A stretch of DNA of 8,600 nucleotides, taken from the NCBI GenBank assembly GCA_022798035.1, contig JAAWLS010000085.1, positions 1-8,600 on the forward strand. The letters are read 5' to 3'. A program made the position numbers and the translations under genes. The stretch is from Lachnospiraceae bacterium. Its GTDB lineage: Bacteria > Bacillota > Clostridia > Lachnospirales > Lachnospiraceae. The notes under the pieces were generated by a model. The model was not told the DNA's origin and did not search any database. It was given only the letters and a program-made list of their open reading frames with translations. Positions 1 to 5,066 of the stretch are shown in pieces (position 1 is the first letter of the stretch; every line of letters begins with the position of its first letter).

Positions 1-1
1 A

Positions 2-400
2 GGAGAAGTAGATTCTGTAAAAATTGTAAGAGGCAAAGAAGAAAAAGGCCGGGTGGACATTATGTTCGATTCCCCGAAACTTGGAAAAGTGGCGGCAAAA
101 TTCCAAATGCAGCAGGATTCCGTCAAAGGCTATGTTGTATCTGATTCAGCCCAGACGATAGAGGAGTTAAGACGCCAGGAAGAAAGCATGCAGCAGCAAA
201 TCAATCCAGACGGCGGAAGCTCCTGGAAGCTGGATTTCATTCACAGCGCTGATTTGGATTTGAACCGTTTTACTTCAGAAGAAAAGAGCGTAGAAGAACC
301 AGAGCAGACAGAAGAAGCATACCAGGTTCAGACAAAAGTTCTGTACGGCGTGGCAAAAACTTTTTTGGAGAGCGTAAAGAAGGCCGGCGGAGAACGATAG
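2..400 (+). CDS. C-terminal part of a FliK-like flagellar protein (5' partial)
   Basis: The reading frame is open from the first complete codon of the window, so this is the last 132 codons of a longer gene; the GTG at 53 is internal and need not be the start. The segment reading VDIMFDSPKLGKVAAKFQM, followed by KGYVVSDSAQTIEELRR and then a D-x-N segment, resembles the C-terminal domain of flagellar hook-length control proteins (FliK), whose hallmark is a 'P-x-x-LG-x-V' strand followed by an exported beta/alpha domain. FliK is secreted and measures hook length. The last 35 or so residues are acidic and Gln/Glu rich and look like a disordered tail. The flagellin and FliS genes downstream support a flagellar role. 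The match is weak and comes only from pattern; it could instead be another clostridial flagellar-locus protein of unknown function. Confidence 0.5.
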   Translation, partial: GEVDSVKIVRGKEEKGRVDIMFDSPKLGKVAAKFQMQQDSVKGYVVSDSAQTIEELRRQEESMQQQINPDGGSSWKLDFIHSADLDLNRFTSEEKSVEEPEQTEEAYQVQTKVLYGVAKTFLESVKKAGGER

Positions 401-414
401 TAAAAGACAAAAGA

Positions 415-444
415 AAACGTCAGAAGGAAAAGCGGCTGACGTTT
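415..444 (+). terminator. Perfect 9-bp inverted repeat after the FliK-like gene, possible weak terminator
   Basis: AAACGTCAG (415-423) and CTGACGTTT (436-444) are perfect reverse complements with a 12-base loop, starting 15 bases after the TAG stop at 398-400. No T-run follows, so it is not a classical intrinsic terminator. It could be a weak or factor-assisted terminator or a 3' end stabiliser that isolates the flagellin promoter, which begins 18 bases downstream. Confidence 0.35.
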
Positions 445-461
445 AGATGAAAGGATAAAGT

Positions 462-488
462 TAATATTTCAGGCAGGGACGCCGATAT
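462..488 (+). promoter_or_regulatory. Sigma-D/sigma-28 (motility) promoter for flagellin
   Basis: TAAT (462-465), a 15-base spacer and GCCGATAT (481-488). The -10 element is an exact match to the sigma-28/sigma-D consensus GCCGATAT; the -35 element matches TAAA at 3 of 4 positions and the spacing is canonical. The predicted transcription start near 495 gives a flagellin leader of about 158 bases. This places the flagellin, and probably fliS behind it, under the late motility sigma factor. Confidence 0.85.
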
Positions 489-494
489 ATCAGA

Positions 495-652
495 CAGAAT
501 TTGAATTTACAGTGTGCAGAGGATGCCAAGGGAGAAGGACAAAAGGATTTGCAGTTCTCTTTATATTGATGATATCACAAATGTCGAAATGCGTTTTGAC
601 AGATGGATTCTTACAGTAAATGTCCGGCAGCCCCACAGAAATGGAGGAAATA
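495..652 (+). promoter_or_regulatory. Long GGA-rich flagellin 5' leader, candidate CsrA target
   Basis: The leader from the predicted start to the flagellin ATG carries GGA motifs at 521, 531, 537, 545, 605, 643 and 646. The one at 521-523 lies in the 5-base loop of a short hairpin (GCA 516-518, TGC 524-526), and the last two form the ribosome binding site. Multiple GGA motifs, with one covering the Shine-Dalgarno, are what is known for the CsrA-regulated flagellin (hag) leader of Bacillus. No CsrA or FliW gene is in the window. The motif is short and the sequence purine rich, so chance is possible. Confidence 0.3.
643..647 (+). promoter_or_regulatory. Flagellin ribosome binding site
   Basis: GGAGG with five bases to the ATG at 653. 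It decides the start: the upstream in-frame ATGs at 620 and 641 have no such site, and only the 653 start gives the usual flagellin N-terminus MKINHNMSA. Confidence 0.85.
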
Positions 653-2101
653 ATGAAAATCAATCATAATATGTCAGCAGTCATTGCCAACAAGAAATTA
701 TTGCAGTCAGATAAGAGTCTGGCTAGTTCCATTGAGCGTTTATCTACAGGGCTTCGTATTAACAGAGCTTCAGACGATGCGGCAGGAATGGCAATTGCAA
801 GTAAGATGAAGACCCAGATTAGAGGACTTGCCCAGGCTTCCAGAAATGCCTCAGACGGAGTCTCCGTGCTGGAAACGGCAGATGGAGCTTTAAGTGAAGT
901 TCATGCTATGCTTCAGAGAATGCGTGAGCTTTCTGTACAGGCGGCAAATGGAACGAATATGCCGGATGATTTGGAAGCAATTCAGGCGGAAATCTCTTCT
1001 CTCCGGGAAGAGATAGACCGTATTTCCAGAGATACAGAATTTAACACGAAAGCACTGTTAGACGGAACCCTCGACCAGAGAGTGTACCCGGATAACCGGG
1101 GAATCACCAGAATTGAGATTTCCGATAGCGTAACGCCGAATACTTATTCTATCAATGTCACAGATGACGCTACGCATGCGGTGGTAGAGGGGAATACATT
1201 TGTTCCAGCCGGGGCTGTAGTTCCTGTAGGAGCAGAGGGAAAAGTTACAATCAACGGTGTGGATGTGAAGATTTACGAAGGAGAGAGCTTCGAGGATGTG
1301 TATGAAAAACTGCGGGTAGGAGCAGAGCGGGGAGAGGTAAACCTGATGGTTGTGGCAGACCCTACAGACAATGGGGGAGAACCGGACAATGAAGGCTACG
1401 TTCCCACAGATGTTTCAGGGGGCGGTAATCTCGTATTTGTGGCAGATGAATACGGAAGTTCTGCTGAAATGAAAATCACCTGCGATAACGCAGATTTAGC
1501 AGCGTTTCTCGGAATTGCTCTGGATAACCAGGCAGTGGGAAGAGACGTAGAAATTGAGTTTGACGCAGACGATGTGGGATTTGGCACACAGGCCACAATG
1601 CTGACAGACGGAAATTACGTAACGGTTTCTGACCGAAGCGGTTTTGAGATGAAATTCGAAGTGATTCCAGGAACTGCCGGAACCGTGAATATGGATGTTA
1701 CCGATATAGGAACCATGACGCTGCAGATTGGCGCCAATGAAAATCAGACTGTGGATGTACGGATTCCGGAGATTTCTTCTAGGACCCTTTATATTGATAA
1801 AGTGAATGTGTGCACCATAACGGGAGCAGACCGGGCAATTGGAAGCTTTGACGATGCTATTGCCAAGGTAAGTGAAGTGCGTTCCAGCATTGGAGCATAT
1901 CAGAACCGTTTAGACTATGCAGTAAGCAGTCTGGATGGAACGGAGATGAATATGACCCAGGCACAGTCACGTATTGAAGACGTGGATATGGCGGAAGAGA
2001 TGACAGAGTACACCAAATATAACGTTTTGACTCAGGCGGCAACATCAGTGCTTGCACAGGCAAATGACCTTCCGCAGCAGGTATTGCAGCTGCTGCAGTA
2101 A
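653..2101 (+). CDS. fliC: Flagellin (flagellar filament protein)
   Basis: Encodes 482 residues, the secreted subunit that polymerises into the flagellar filament. The N-terminal D0/D1 region (about residues 1-145) starts MKINHNMSAVIANKKL and includes the flagellin signature LSTGLRINRASDDAAGMAI; the C-terminal D1/D0 region (from about 400) has the typical SSIGAYQNRLDYAVSSL stretch and ends PQQVLQLLQ. Between them is a long variable surface region (about 150-395) that includes a segment resembling the flagellin hook 'IN' motif (VTINGVDVKIYEGESFEDVY) and a second block (DGNYVTVSDRSGFEMKFEV) familiar from Lachnospiraceae flagellins. The D1 stretch QRMRELSVQ (88-96) corresponds to the Toll-like receptor 5 contact region of Salmonella flagellin. 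Two cysteines (277 and 387) in the central part are unusual for a flagellin. It is preceded by a sigma-28 type promoter and followed by a FliS chaperone. Confidence 0.97.
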   Translation: MKINHNMSAVIANKKLLQSDKSLASSIERLSTGLRINRASDDAAGMAIASKMKTQIRGLAQASRNASDGVSVLETADGALSEVHAMLQRMRELSVQAANGTNMPDDLEAIQAEISSLREEIDRISRDTEFNTKALLDGTLDQRVYPDNRGITRIEISDSVTPNTYSINVTDDATHAVVEGNTFVPAGAVVPVGAEGKVTINGVDVKIYEGESFEDVYEKLRVGAERGEVNLMVVADPTDNGGEPDNEGYVPTDVSGGGNLVFVADEYGSSAEMKITCDNADLAAFLGIALDNQAVGRDVEIEFDADDVGFGTQATMLTDGNYVTVSDRSGFEMKFEVIPGTAGTVNMDVTDIGTMTLQIGANENQTVDVRIPEISSRTLYIDKVNVCTITGADRAIGSFDDAIAKVSEVRSSIGAYQNRLDYAVSSLDGTEMNMTQAQSRIEDVDMAEEMTEYTKYNVLTQAATSVLAQANDLPQQVLQLLQ

Positions 2102-2132
2102 TTGTGATTTAGCGTAAAATAACTTATAATCA

Positions 2133-2181
2133 GGACAGCGCAGGCCAAATCCCAGCGAAGAGGGTACTTGCCGCGCTGTCC
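2133..2181 (+). promoter_or_regulatory. Large stem-loop between flagellin and fliS
   Basis: GGACAGCGC (2133-2141) pairs perfectly with GCGCTGTCC (2173-2181). After a bulged A the stem can continue with GG (2143-2144)/CC (2171-2172), CAA (2146-2148)/TTG (2168-2170) and CCC (2151-2153)/GGG (2162-2164), giving an almost fully paired 49-base hairpin. There is no T-run, so it is not a simple terminator. A plausible role is protecting the 3' end of the abundant flagellin mRNA, attenuating read-through, or controlling fliS translation, because its last bases overlap the next palindrome. Confidence 0.6.
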
Positions 2182-2193
2182 CTATGCATAGGG
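2180..2193 (+). promoter_or_regulatory. 14-bp palindrome overlapping the fliS ribosome binding site
   Basis: CCCTATGCATAGGG is a perfect palindrome; in RNA it can fold into a 5-bp stem with a TGCA tetraloop. Its right arm supplies the first Gs of the G-rich Shine-Dalgarno (AGGGGG, 2190-2195) that precedes the ATG at 2204, and its left arm shares C2180-C2181 with the upstream 49-base hairpin. The two structures therefore compete for the same bases. This could tune FliS translation; the regulatory role is inference. Confidence 0.5.
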
Positions 2194-2203
2194 GGATTTA
2201 TCC

Positions 2204-2680
2204 ATGACCCAAGAAAAAAAACAAGAATTTACCCGCCGTTTGACTTGCTGCAACCGGGGAGAGATGGTTGTGATTATGTATGACATTCTTTTTGTCTATC
2301 TGAAGGATGCTCTGAAAGCGCAGGAAGAAGGCAGATATGAGGAATTTAAGAGCAGTTCCGGAAAAGCCCAGCAGGTGGTGAGGAGACTGATGGATGATTT
2401 GGACTTTTCTTATCCCATTGCAGGAGAACTGTACAGAATTTATCAGTTTGTCAACAAACTGCTGGCATTGGCAGTGTGTAAAAACACATCACAGAATATT
2501 CAGGACGCACAGAAGCTTCTGAAGAATCTCTACGAAGGATTTGCGGAGGCTGCAAAGCAGGATTCTTCAGAGCCCCTCATGCAGCATGCCCAGCAGGTGG
2601 TGGCGGGCATGACCTACCAAAAAGGAAGTTTGACAGAGACCCTTCAGGGCTCTGAGAGTTCCAGAGGATTCTTAGCGTAA
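2204..2680 (+). CDS. fliS: FliS-family flagellin chaperone
   Basis: Encodes 158 residues. FliS binds the disordered C-terminus of flagellin in the cytoplasm, prevents premature polymerisation and delivers it to the export gate. The family pattern is visible: EMVVIMYDILFVYLKDALKAQ (family form 'eeLilmLYdgaikfLkqA'), then LMDDLDFSYPIAGELYRIYQFVNKLLALA (family 'LdfekGgelaknLdaLYdYmirrL..A'). At 158 residues it is longer than the usual 125-135; the extra C-terminal tail GMTYQKGSLTETL...SRGFLA looks conserved in shape and may be typical of clostridial members. The N-terminal part is more divergent than usual, with CC in place of the common polar residues. It lies 102 bp after the flagellin in the same direction. 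Its 3' end overlaps the convergent DUF2508 gene by 37 bp. Confidence 0.85.
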   Translation: MTQEKKQEFTRRLTCCNRGEMVVIMYDILFVYLKDALKAQEEGRYEEFKSSSGKAQQVVRRLMDDLDFSYPIAGELYRIYQFVNKLLALAVCKNTSQNIQDAQKLLKNLYEGFAEAAKQDSSEPLMQHAQQVVAGMTYQKGSLTETLQGSESSRGFLA

Positions 2681-2904
2681 GAATCCTCATTGAACTGTTT
2701 GGCTTTTGTCAGCAAAAATTTATAACGCATCTGCAGAGCGTTCACCTGATAAATACAGCAGTCGATTAAATCCGGCTCCATAGCATTTTCAAAATTATCA
2801 TAGGCCAGCGCTAAATCGAATTTGGCCTTTTCTAAATCATCTAAAAGTAAAGAATAACTGGTGCTGTGTGCGATTTGTTTTTTTGAAGTTTGAAACATAT
2901 GCAT
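2644..2904 (-). CDS. DUF2508 / YaaL-family small protein
   Basis: Encodes 86 residues. The core LLLDDLEKAKFDLALAYDNFENAMEPDLIDCCIYQVNALQMRYKFLLTKAK follows the DUF2508 pattern (I..Ak.e...A...F..a.dpdLID..I.e..A...RY.yLl..Ak) of Bacillus YaaL. The protein is small, helical and soluble; its function is unknown. In Bacillus subtilis yaaL lies between recR and bofA; here bofA is also the neighbour but on the opposite strand. The start could be the ATG at 2904 or the one two codons later (2898); a purine-rich AGAAGGAAAGGG upstream fits either. The last 37 bp overlap fliS, which adds a C-terminal NPLELSEP tail. Confidence is good for the family and nil for biochemical function. Confidence 0.8.
   Translation of the reverse strand: MHMFQTSKKQIAHSTSYSLLLDDLEKAKFDLALAYDNFENAMEPDLIDCCIYQVNALQMRYKFLLTKAKQFNEDSYAKNPLELSEP
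2664..2688. terminator. Perfect 25-base hairpin at the convergent fliS / DUF2508 ends
   Basis: GAGGATTCTTA (2664-2674), loop GCG, TAAGAATCCTC (2678-2688): an 11-bp perfect stem with a 3-base loop, symmetric for both strands. It includes the fliS stop codon and the last codons of fliS, and codons for residues DSYAKNPL of the opposite gene. There is no T-run on either side, so termination may be inefficient or factor-dependent, but the position between convergent genes suggests a bidirectional terminator or 3' end processing signal. Confidence 0.6.
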
Positions 2905-2939
2905 CCCTTTCCTTCTCTAACAACGATTCTCTTACTTAA

Positions 2940-2970
2940 AGTATAAGCATAAAATTCCAAATCTATACAA
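2940..2970 (-). promoter_or_regulatory. Possible promoter of the DUF2508 gene
   Basis: Read on the minus strand, TTGTAT (2970-2965) and TATACT (2945-2940) resemble -35 and -10 elements, but the 19-base spacer is longer than the usual 17. The predicted start would give a leader of about 30 bases. The surrounding 2905-3052 stretch is AT rich and must also hold the bofA promoter on the other strand, where I cannot choose a convincing site. Confidence 0.3.
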
Positions 2971-3052
2971 AAAAGTCATAAATTTCTCTTGAAAGTATAT
3001 ATTTAGTAACAGGAAAATGGGACAGAAAAATTTGAATGTTCCAGATGAAAAC

Positions 3053-3058
3053 AGGAGG
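3053..3058 (+). promoter_or_regulatory. bofA ribosome binding site
   Basis: Consensus AGGAGG, six bases before the ATG at 3065. It decides the start: an in-frame ATG at 3017 would add 16 polar residues ahead of the first membrane segment and has no comparable site. Confidence 0.85.
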
Positions 3059-3064
3059 AATGAG

Positions 3065-3337
3065 ATGGAAAATTATTATGGTGTGATAGCAATTGCAATT
3101 ATCTGCGCGCTGGTGCTCCTTATGGGAACGATGAAGCAGAAAACAGGGGTGATATCTACCTTTGTCCTCCGGGGATTTGTGGGGGCCGTAGGCATCTGCA
3201 TCGTAAATGAAATTCTGCGGGAACAGGGAATTAACGTGATGCCAGGGGTTAATCCGGTGACGGTTTTGACAGTCGGACTCCTTGGTATCAGCGGGTTTGG
3301 GCTGATTTATGGAATTTTATTCTATCGTTTATTGTAA
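3065..3337 (+). CDS. bofA: BofA-family pro-sigma-K processing inhibitor
   Basis: Encodes 90 residues, almost all hydrophobic, with membrane segments at about 4-20, 30-47 and 63-88. The C-terminal GVNPVTVLTVGLLGISGFGLIYGIL matches the BofA signature (NP-x-T...vGLLGiPGv). In Bacillus, BofA sits in the outer forespore membrane with SpoIVFA and holds the SpoIVFB protease inactive until sigma-K is needed. Its presence suggests a sporulation-capable or formerly sporulating lineage, though BofA-type proteins also persist in bacteria that rarely sporulate. It is divergent from the DUF2508 gene, and the pilus operon promoter begins only 36 bp after its stop, so the two transcription units are close. 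No clear terminator follows; there is only an A/T palindrome (GAAAAAATTTTTTC, 3353-3366). Confidence 0.88.
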   Translation: MENYYGVIAIAIICALVLLMGTMKQKTGVISTFVLRGFVGAVGICIVNEILREQGINVMPGVNPVTVLTVGLLGISGFGLIYGILFYRLL

Positions 3338-3373
3338 AATATTTACAAAAATGAAAAAATTTTTTCGATTTAC

Positions 3374-3402
3374 TTTACAAGAGGAATATCTTGATTTATA
3401 AT
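3374..3402 (+). promoter_or_regulatory. Sigma-A promoter of the Tad pilus operon
   Basis: TTTACA (3374-3379), a 17-base spacer and a perfect TATAAT (3397-3402). This is a near-consensus housekeeping promoter, one mismatch in the -35 and ideal spacing. Predicted start is about 3409, giving a leader of roughly 84 bases before the first pilus gene. It implies basal transcription of the pilus genes by the vegetative polymerase, unlike the sigma-28 promoter of flagellin. Confidence 0.8.
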
Positions 3403-3408
3403 CCAAGG

Positions 3409-3492
3409 AAATCACCTGCTGTTTTGGCAGACAGAGAGAAAGAGAGCTGCTTTTTCCCAGGCAGGAAGAGAGAGAGGTGGTAAGTTGGGGGT
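3409..3492 (+). promoter_or_regulatory. Short purine-rich leader of the pilus operon
   Basis: The leader has only small pairings: CTGC (3416-3419) with GCAG (3427-3430), or CCTGC (3415-3419) with GCAGG (3461-3465). These are mutually exclusive but short. Long GA runs follow, then GGTGG (3476-3480) and GGGGG (3487-3491) upstream of the TTG start. I see no recognisable riboswitch or T-box. Confidence 0.3.
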
Positions 3493-3999
3493 TTGAAGAT
3501 TGTCTTTAGCCTGATTCTGCTGGTTCTGGCAGTGGTTATGGACATACACAAAAGGAAAATCAGTAATCGGCTGATTTTGGCAGGTCTTATGACAGGTCTT
3601 ATCTTCCAAATGGCAGAATCCGGCTGGAAGGGAGCAGGCGTTTTTTTCATAAACGTTTCTATACCGATTATCTTATGTTATCTATTATTTCTTATGCGTG
3701 CCCTCGGGGCAGGCGATATCAAATTATTTTCCGTTATCGGCAGTATTTGGAATTTGGAGATACTTTTTGTGACGATTATTGCATCTTTTGTGACAGCGGC
3801 AGGAATGTCCTTGTGCAAGCTGTTATATCATCGTAATCTGATTTCACGTCTATGCGTATTTGGAAAGTATATCTGTCAGGTGGCAGCAGAGGGCAGATTG
3901 TTCTATTATCCCGTAAAATCTCAGGACAAAAAAAATATCATTCATTTTTCAATTGCAATTTTAATTGGATATATTATAGCTTTGGAGGTGGCTTATTGA
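3493..3999 (+). CDS. tadV: Type IV prepilin peptidase, A24 family (TadV/CpaA-like)
   Basis: Encodes 168 residues, an integral membrane aspartic protease that removes the leader from Flp-type prepilins. The two catalytic aspartates are visible: D17 in MDIHKRKISN and D75 in the GxGD motif (G72-A-G-D75-IKLFSVIG). About four to five hydrophobic segments are present (3-16, 28-40, 50-67, 88-108, 154-166). It lacks the extra N-terminal methylase domain of PilD, as usual for TadV/CpaA. The start is taken as TTG at 3493: an in-frame TAA at 3481 leaves no earlier candidate, and the next ATG would lose the first membrane segment. The ribosome binding site is poorly spaced (GGGGG ends one base before the TTG, GGTGG is 12 bases away), so initiation may be weak. 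First gene of the pilus operon; overlaps tadZ by 4 bp. Confidence 0.9.
   Translation: MKIVFSLILLVLAVVMDIHKRKISNRLILAGLMTGLIFQMAESGWKGAGVFFINVSIPIILCYLLFLMRALGAGDIKLFSVIGSIWNLEILFVTIIASFVTAAGMSLCKLLYHRNLISRLCVFGKYICQVAAEGRLFYYPVKSQDKKNIIHFSIAILIGYIIALEVAY
3984..3988 (+). promoter_or_regulatory. Ribosome binding site that fixes the tadZ TTG start
   Basis: GGAGG lies seven bases before the TTG at 3996. It supports this rare start over the in-frame upstream ATG at 3852, which would run for 48 codons inside the peptidase gene. The TTG overlaps the peptidase TGA stop (TTGA). Confidence 0.8.
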
Positions 4000-5066
4000 G
4001 AAAAATTTTAGTGGCTGTCTGCGATACAGAACAGGCATATGGGGAGAAATTAGGGGAATGGCTTTCTCTGGAAAAAGGAGAAGAGCTTCAGAGTTGTTAT
4101 TTTTCTTCTCCAGAGGGTTTCCTGGAATTTCAGAAAACACAGAAAGCAGATGTGGTACTTCTGGGAGATGGATTCTTGGAGGAACTTTCGAAATCCGGGA
4201 CGGGAAAGGCTCTGAAAGAAGAAATGCAGAAAGTTTCGGGAGAAGTGTTGGAATCAGAGAAAACATTGTGGCTTTCCCTGAGAGATTCCAAAGATGCATA
4301 TTCGGTGACAAGCCTGCCAGTGATAGAGAAATATCAGTCTGCTTCCGGGATTCTCAGGGATATTTTTTACTATTATCAAGAGAGCAGGGAAAGAGAATCC
4401 TCCGGAACGGCAGGAAGGGGAGAAATGATAGGAATTTATTCTCCCGGACACAGTATCTGGCAGACGCCTTTTGCACTGACATTGGCCTGTCTGCTGGGCA
4501 GAGAAGAACAGGTACTTTACGTGAACTTAAAGGAATGCGCCGGATTTGGCGGGTGGCTTGGAGAAAAATATGAGAGAGATTTGATGGACGTCATATATCT
4601 GTGTCTTACGAATGAAGAAAATACCTTTGATTGTATTCGAAGCGCAGTCTATACCGTAGAGGGGGTTGATTATATTCCGCCTATGGAGGATGGAGCCTGT
4701 CTCAGTGAAATTTCCAAGCTGGATTATCTCAAATTTTTGAAACTTTTGGAGGAAAAGGGCGGCTATGACAGAGTGATTTTGGATTTTGGCATGATGGTAC
4801 CAGGATTTTTTGAGATATTGAACGAGTGCAGCAATGTTTACATTCCGGTGAAACCAGATGAGCAGCAGGAATACGCCCTCCGGCATTTTCAGGAAATGTT
4901 AAAGAGGCAGAACAGGAGAGACTTGGAAGGAAAGATTTCTTATCTGACTCTGCCTCATATGACAGCAGGTCTTGGCCGGAGGGAAGAGAAAATACAGCAT
5001 TGGATATGGGGAGAGCTTGGGGATTATACCAGGAAATTGATGGGGGTACAAGGTGGAGCAGATTAG
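3996..5066 (+). CDS. tadZ: TadZ/CpaE-like pilus localisation ATPase with degenerate P-loop
   Basis: Encodes 356 residues from the TTG start. Residues 2-70 look like an atypical receiver domain (RKILVAVCDTEQAYGEKLGEWL...KADVVLLGDGF). From 143 on it resembles a MinD/ParA-type ATPase: MIGIYSPGHSIWQTPFALTLA in the P-loop position, a strand VLYVNLKECAGFGGWLG, and YDRVILDFG (D263) at the Walker B position, then VYIPVKPDEQQEYALRHFQEM. TadZ proteins mark the site where the Tad pilus is built at the pole. The P-loop here lacks the usual GKT: the residues after SPG are H-S-I-W-Q-T, with no lysine, so nucleotide hydrolysis is doubtful; atypical P-loops are known in TadZ. It overlaps the peptidase gene by 4 bp and tadA by 14 bp, indicating translational coupling. 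Confidence 0.8.
   Translation: MRKILVAVCDTEQAYGEKLGEWLSLEKGEELQSCYFSSPEGFLEFQKTQKADVVLLGDGFLEELSKSGTGKALKEEMQKVSGEVLESEKTLWLSLRDSKDAYSVTSLPVIEKYQSASGILRDIFYYYQESRERESSGTAGRGEMIGIYSPGHSIWQTPFALTLACLLGREEQVLYVNLKECAGFGGWLGEKYERDLMDVIYLCLTNEENTFDCIRSAVYTVEGVDYIPPMEDGACLSEISKLDYLKFLKLLEEKGGYDRVILDFGMMVPGFFEILNECSNVYIPVKPDEQQEYALRHFQEMLKRQNRRDLEGKISYLTLPHMTAGLGRREEKIQHWIWGELGDYTRKLMGVQGGAD

Noticed and set aside
596..622. TTGACA (596-601) in the flagellin leader as a second, sigma-A promoter.
   Set aside because: No acceptable -10 element lies at 16-18 bases; TAAATG is at 15 and poor.
2184..2207. Seven-codon ORF (MHRGIYP) starting in the palindrome and ending over the fliS ATG, as a possible leader peptide.
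   Set aside because: No Shine-Dalgarno before its ATG and no telling codon content; the palindrome explains the ATGCAT.
2975..3002. Sigma-E-like promoter for bofA (GTCATAAA with GTATATAT, or CTATACAA at 2963-2970).
   Set aside because: A sigma-E promoter is expected from Bacillus bofA, but the region is AT rich, several equally weak choices exist and none has both elements and good spacing.
3351..3401. Small ORF MKKFFRFTLQEEYLDL after bofA, whose N-terminus resembles a Flp pilin leader (MKKF..F...EE).
   Set aside because: It has no ribosome binding site, no GxxxxE processing site or hydrophobic helix, and it overlaps the strong sigma-A promoter. AT-rich chance ORF; a pilin remnant cannot be shown.
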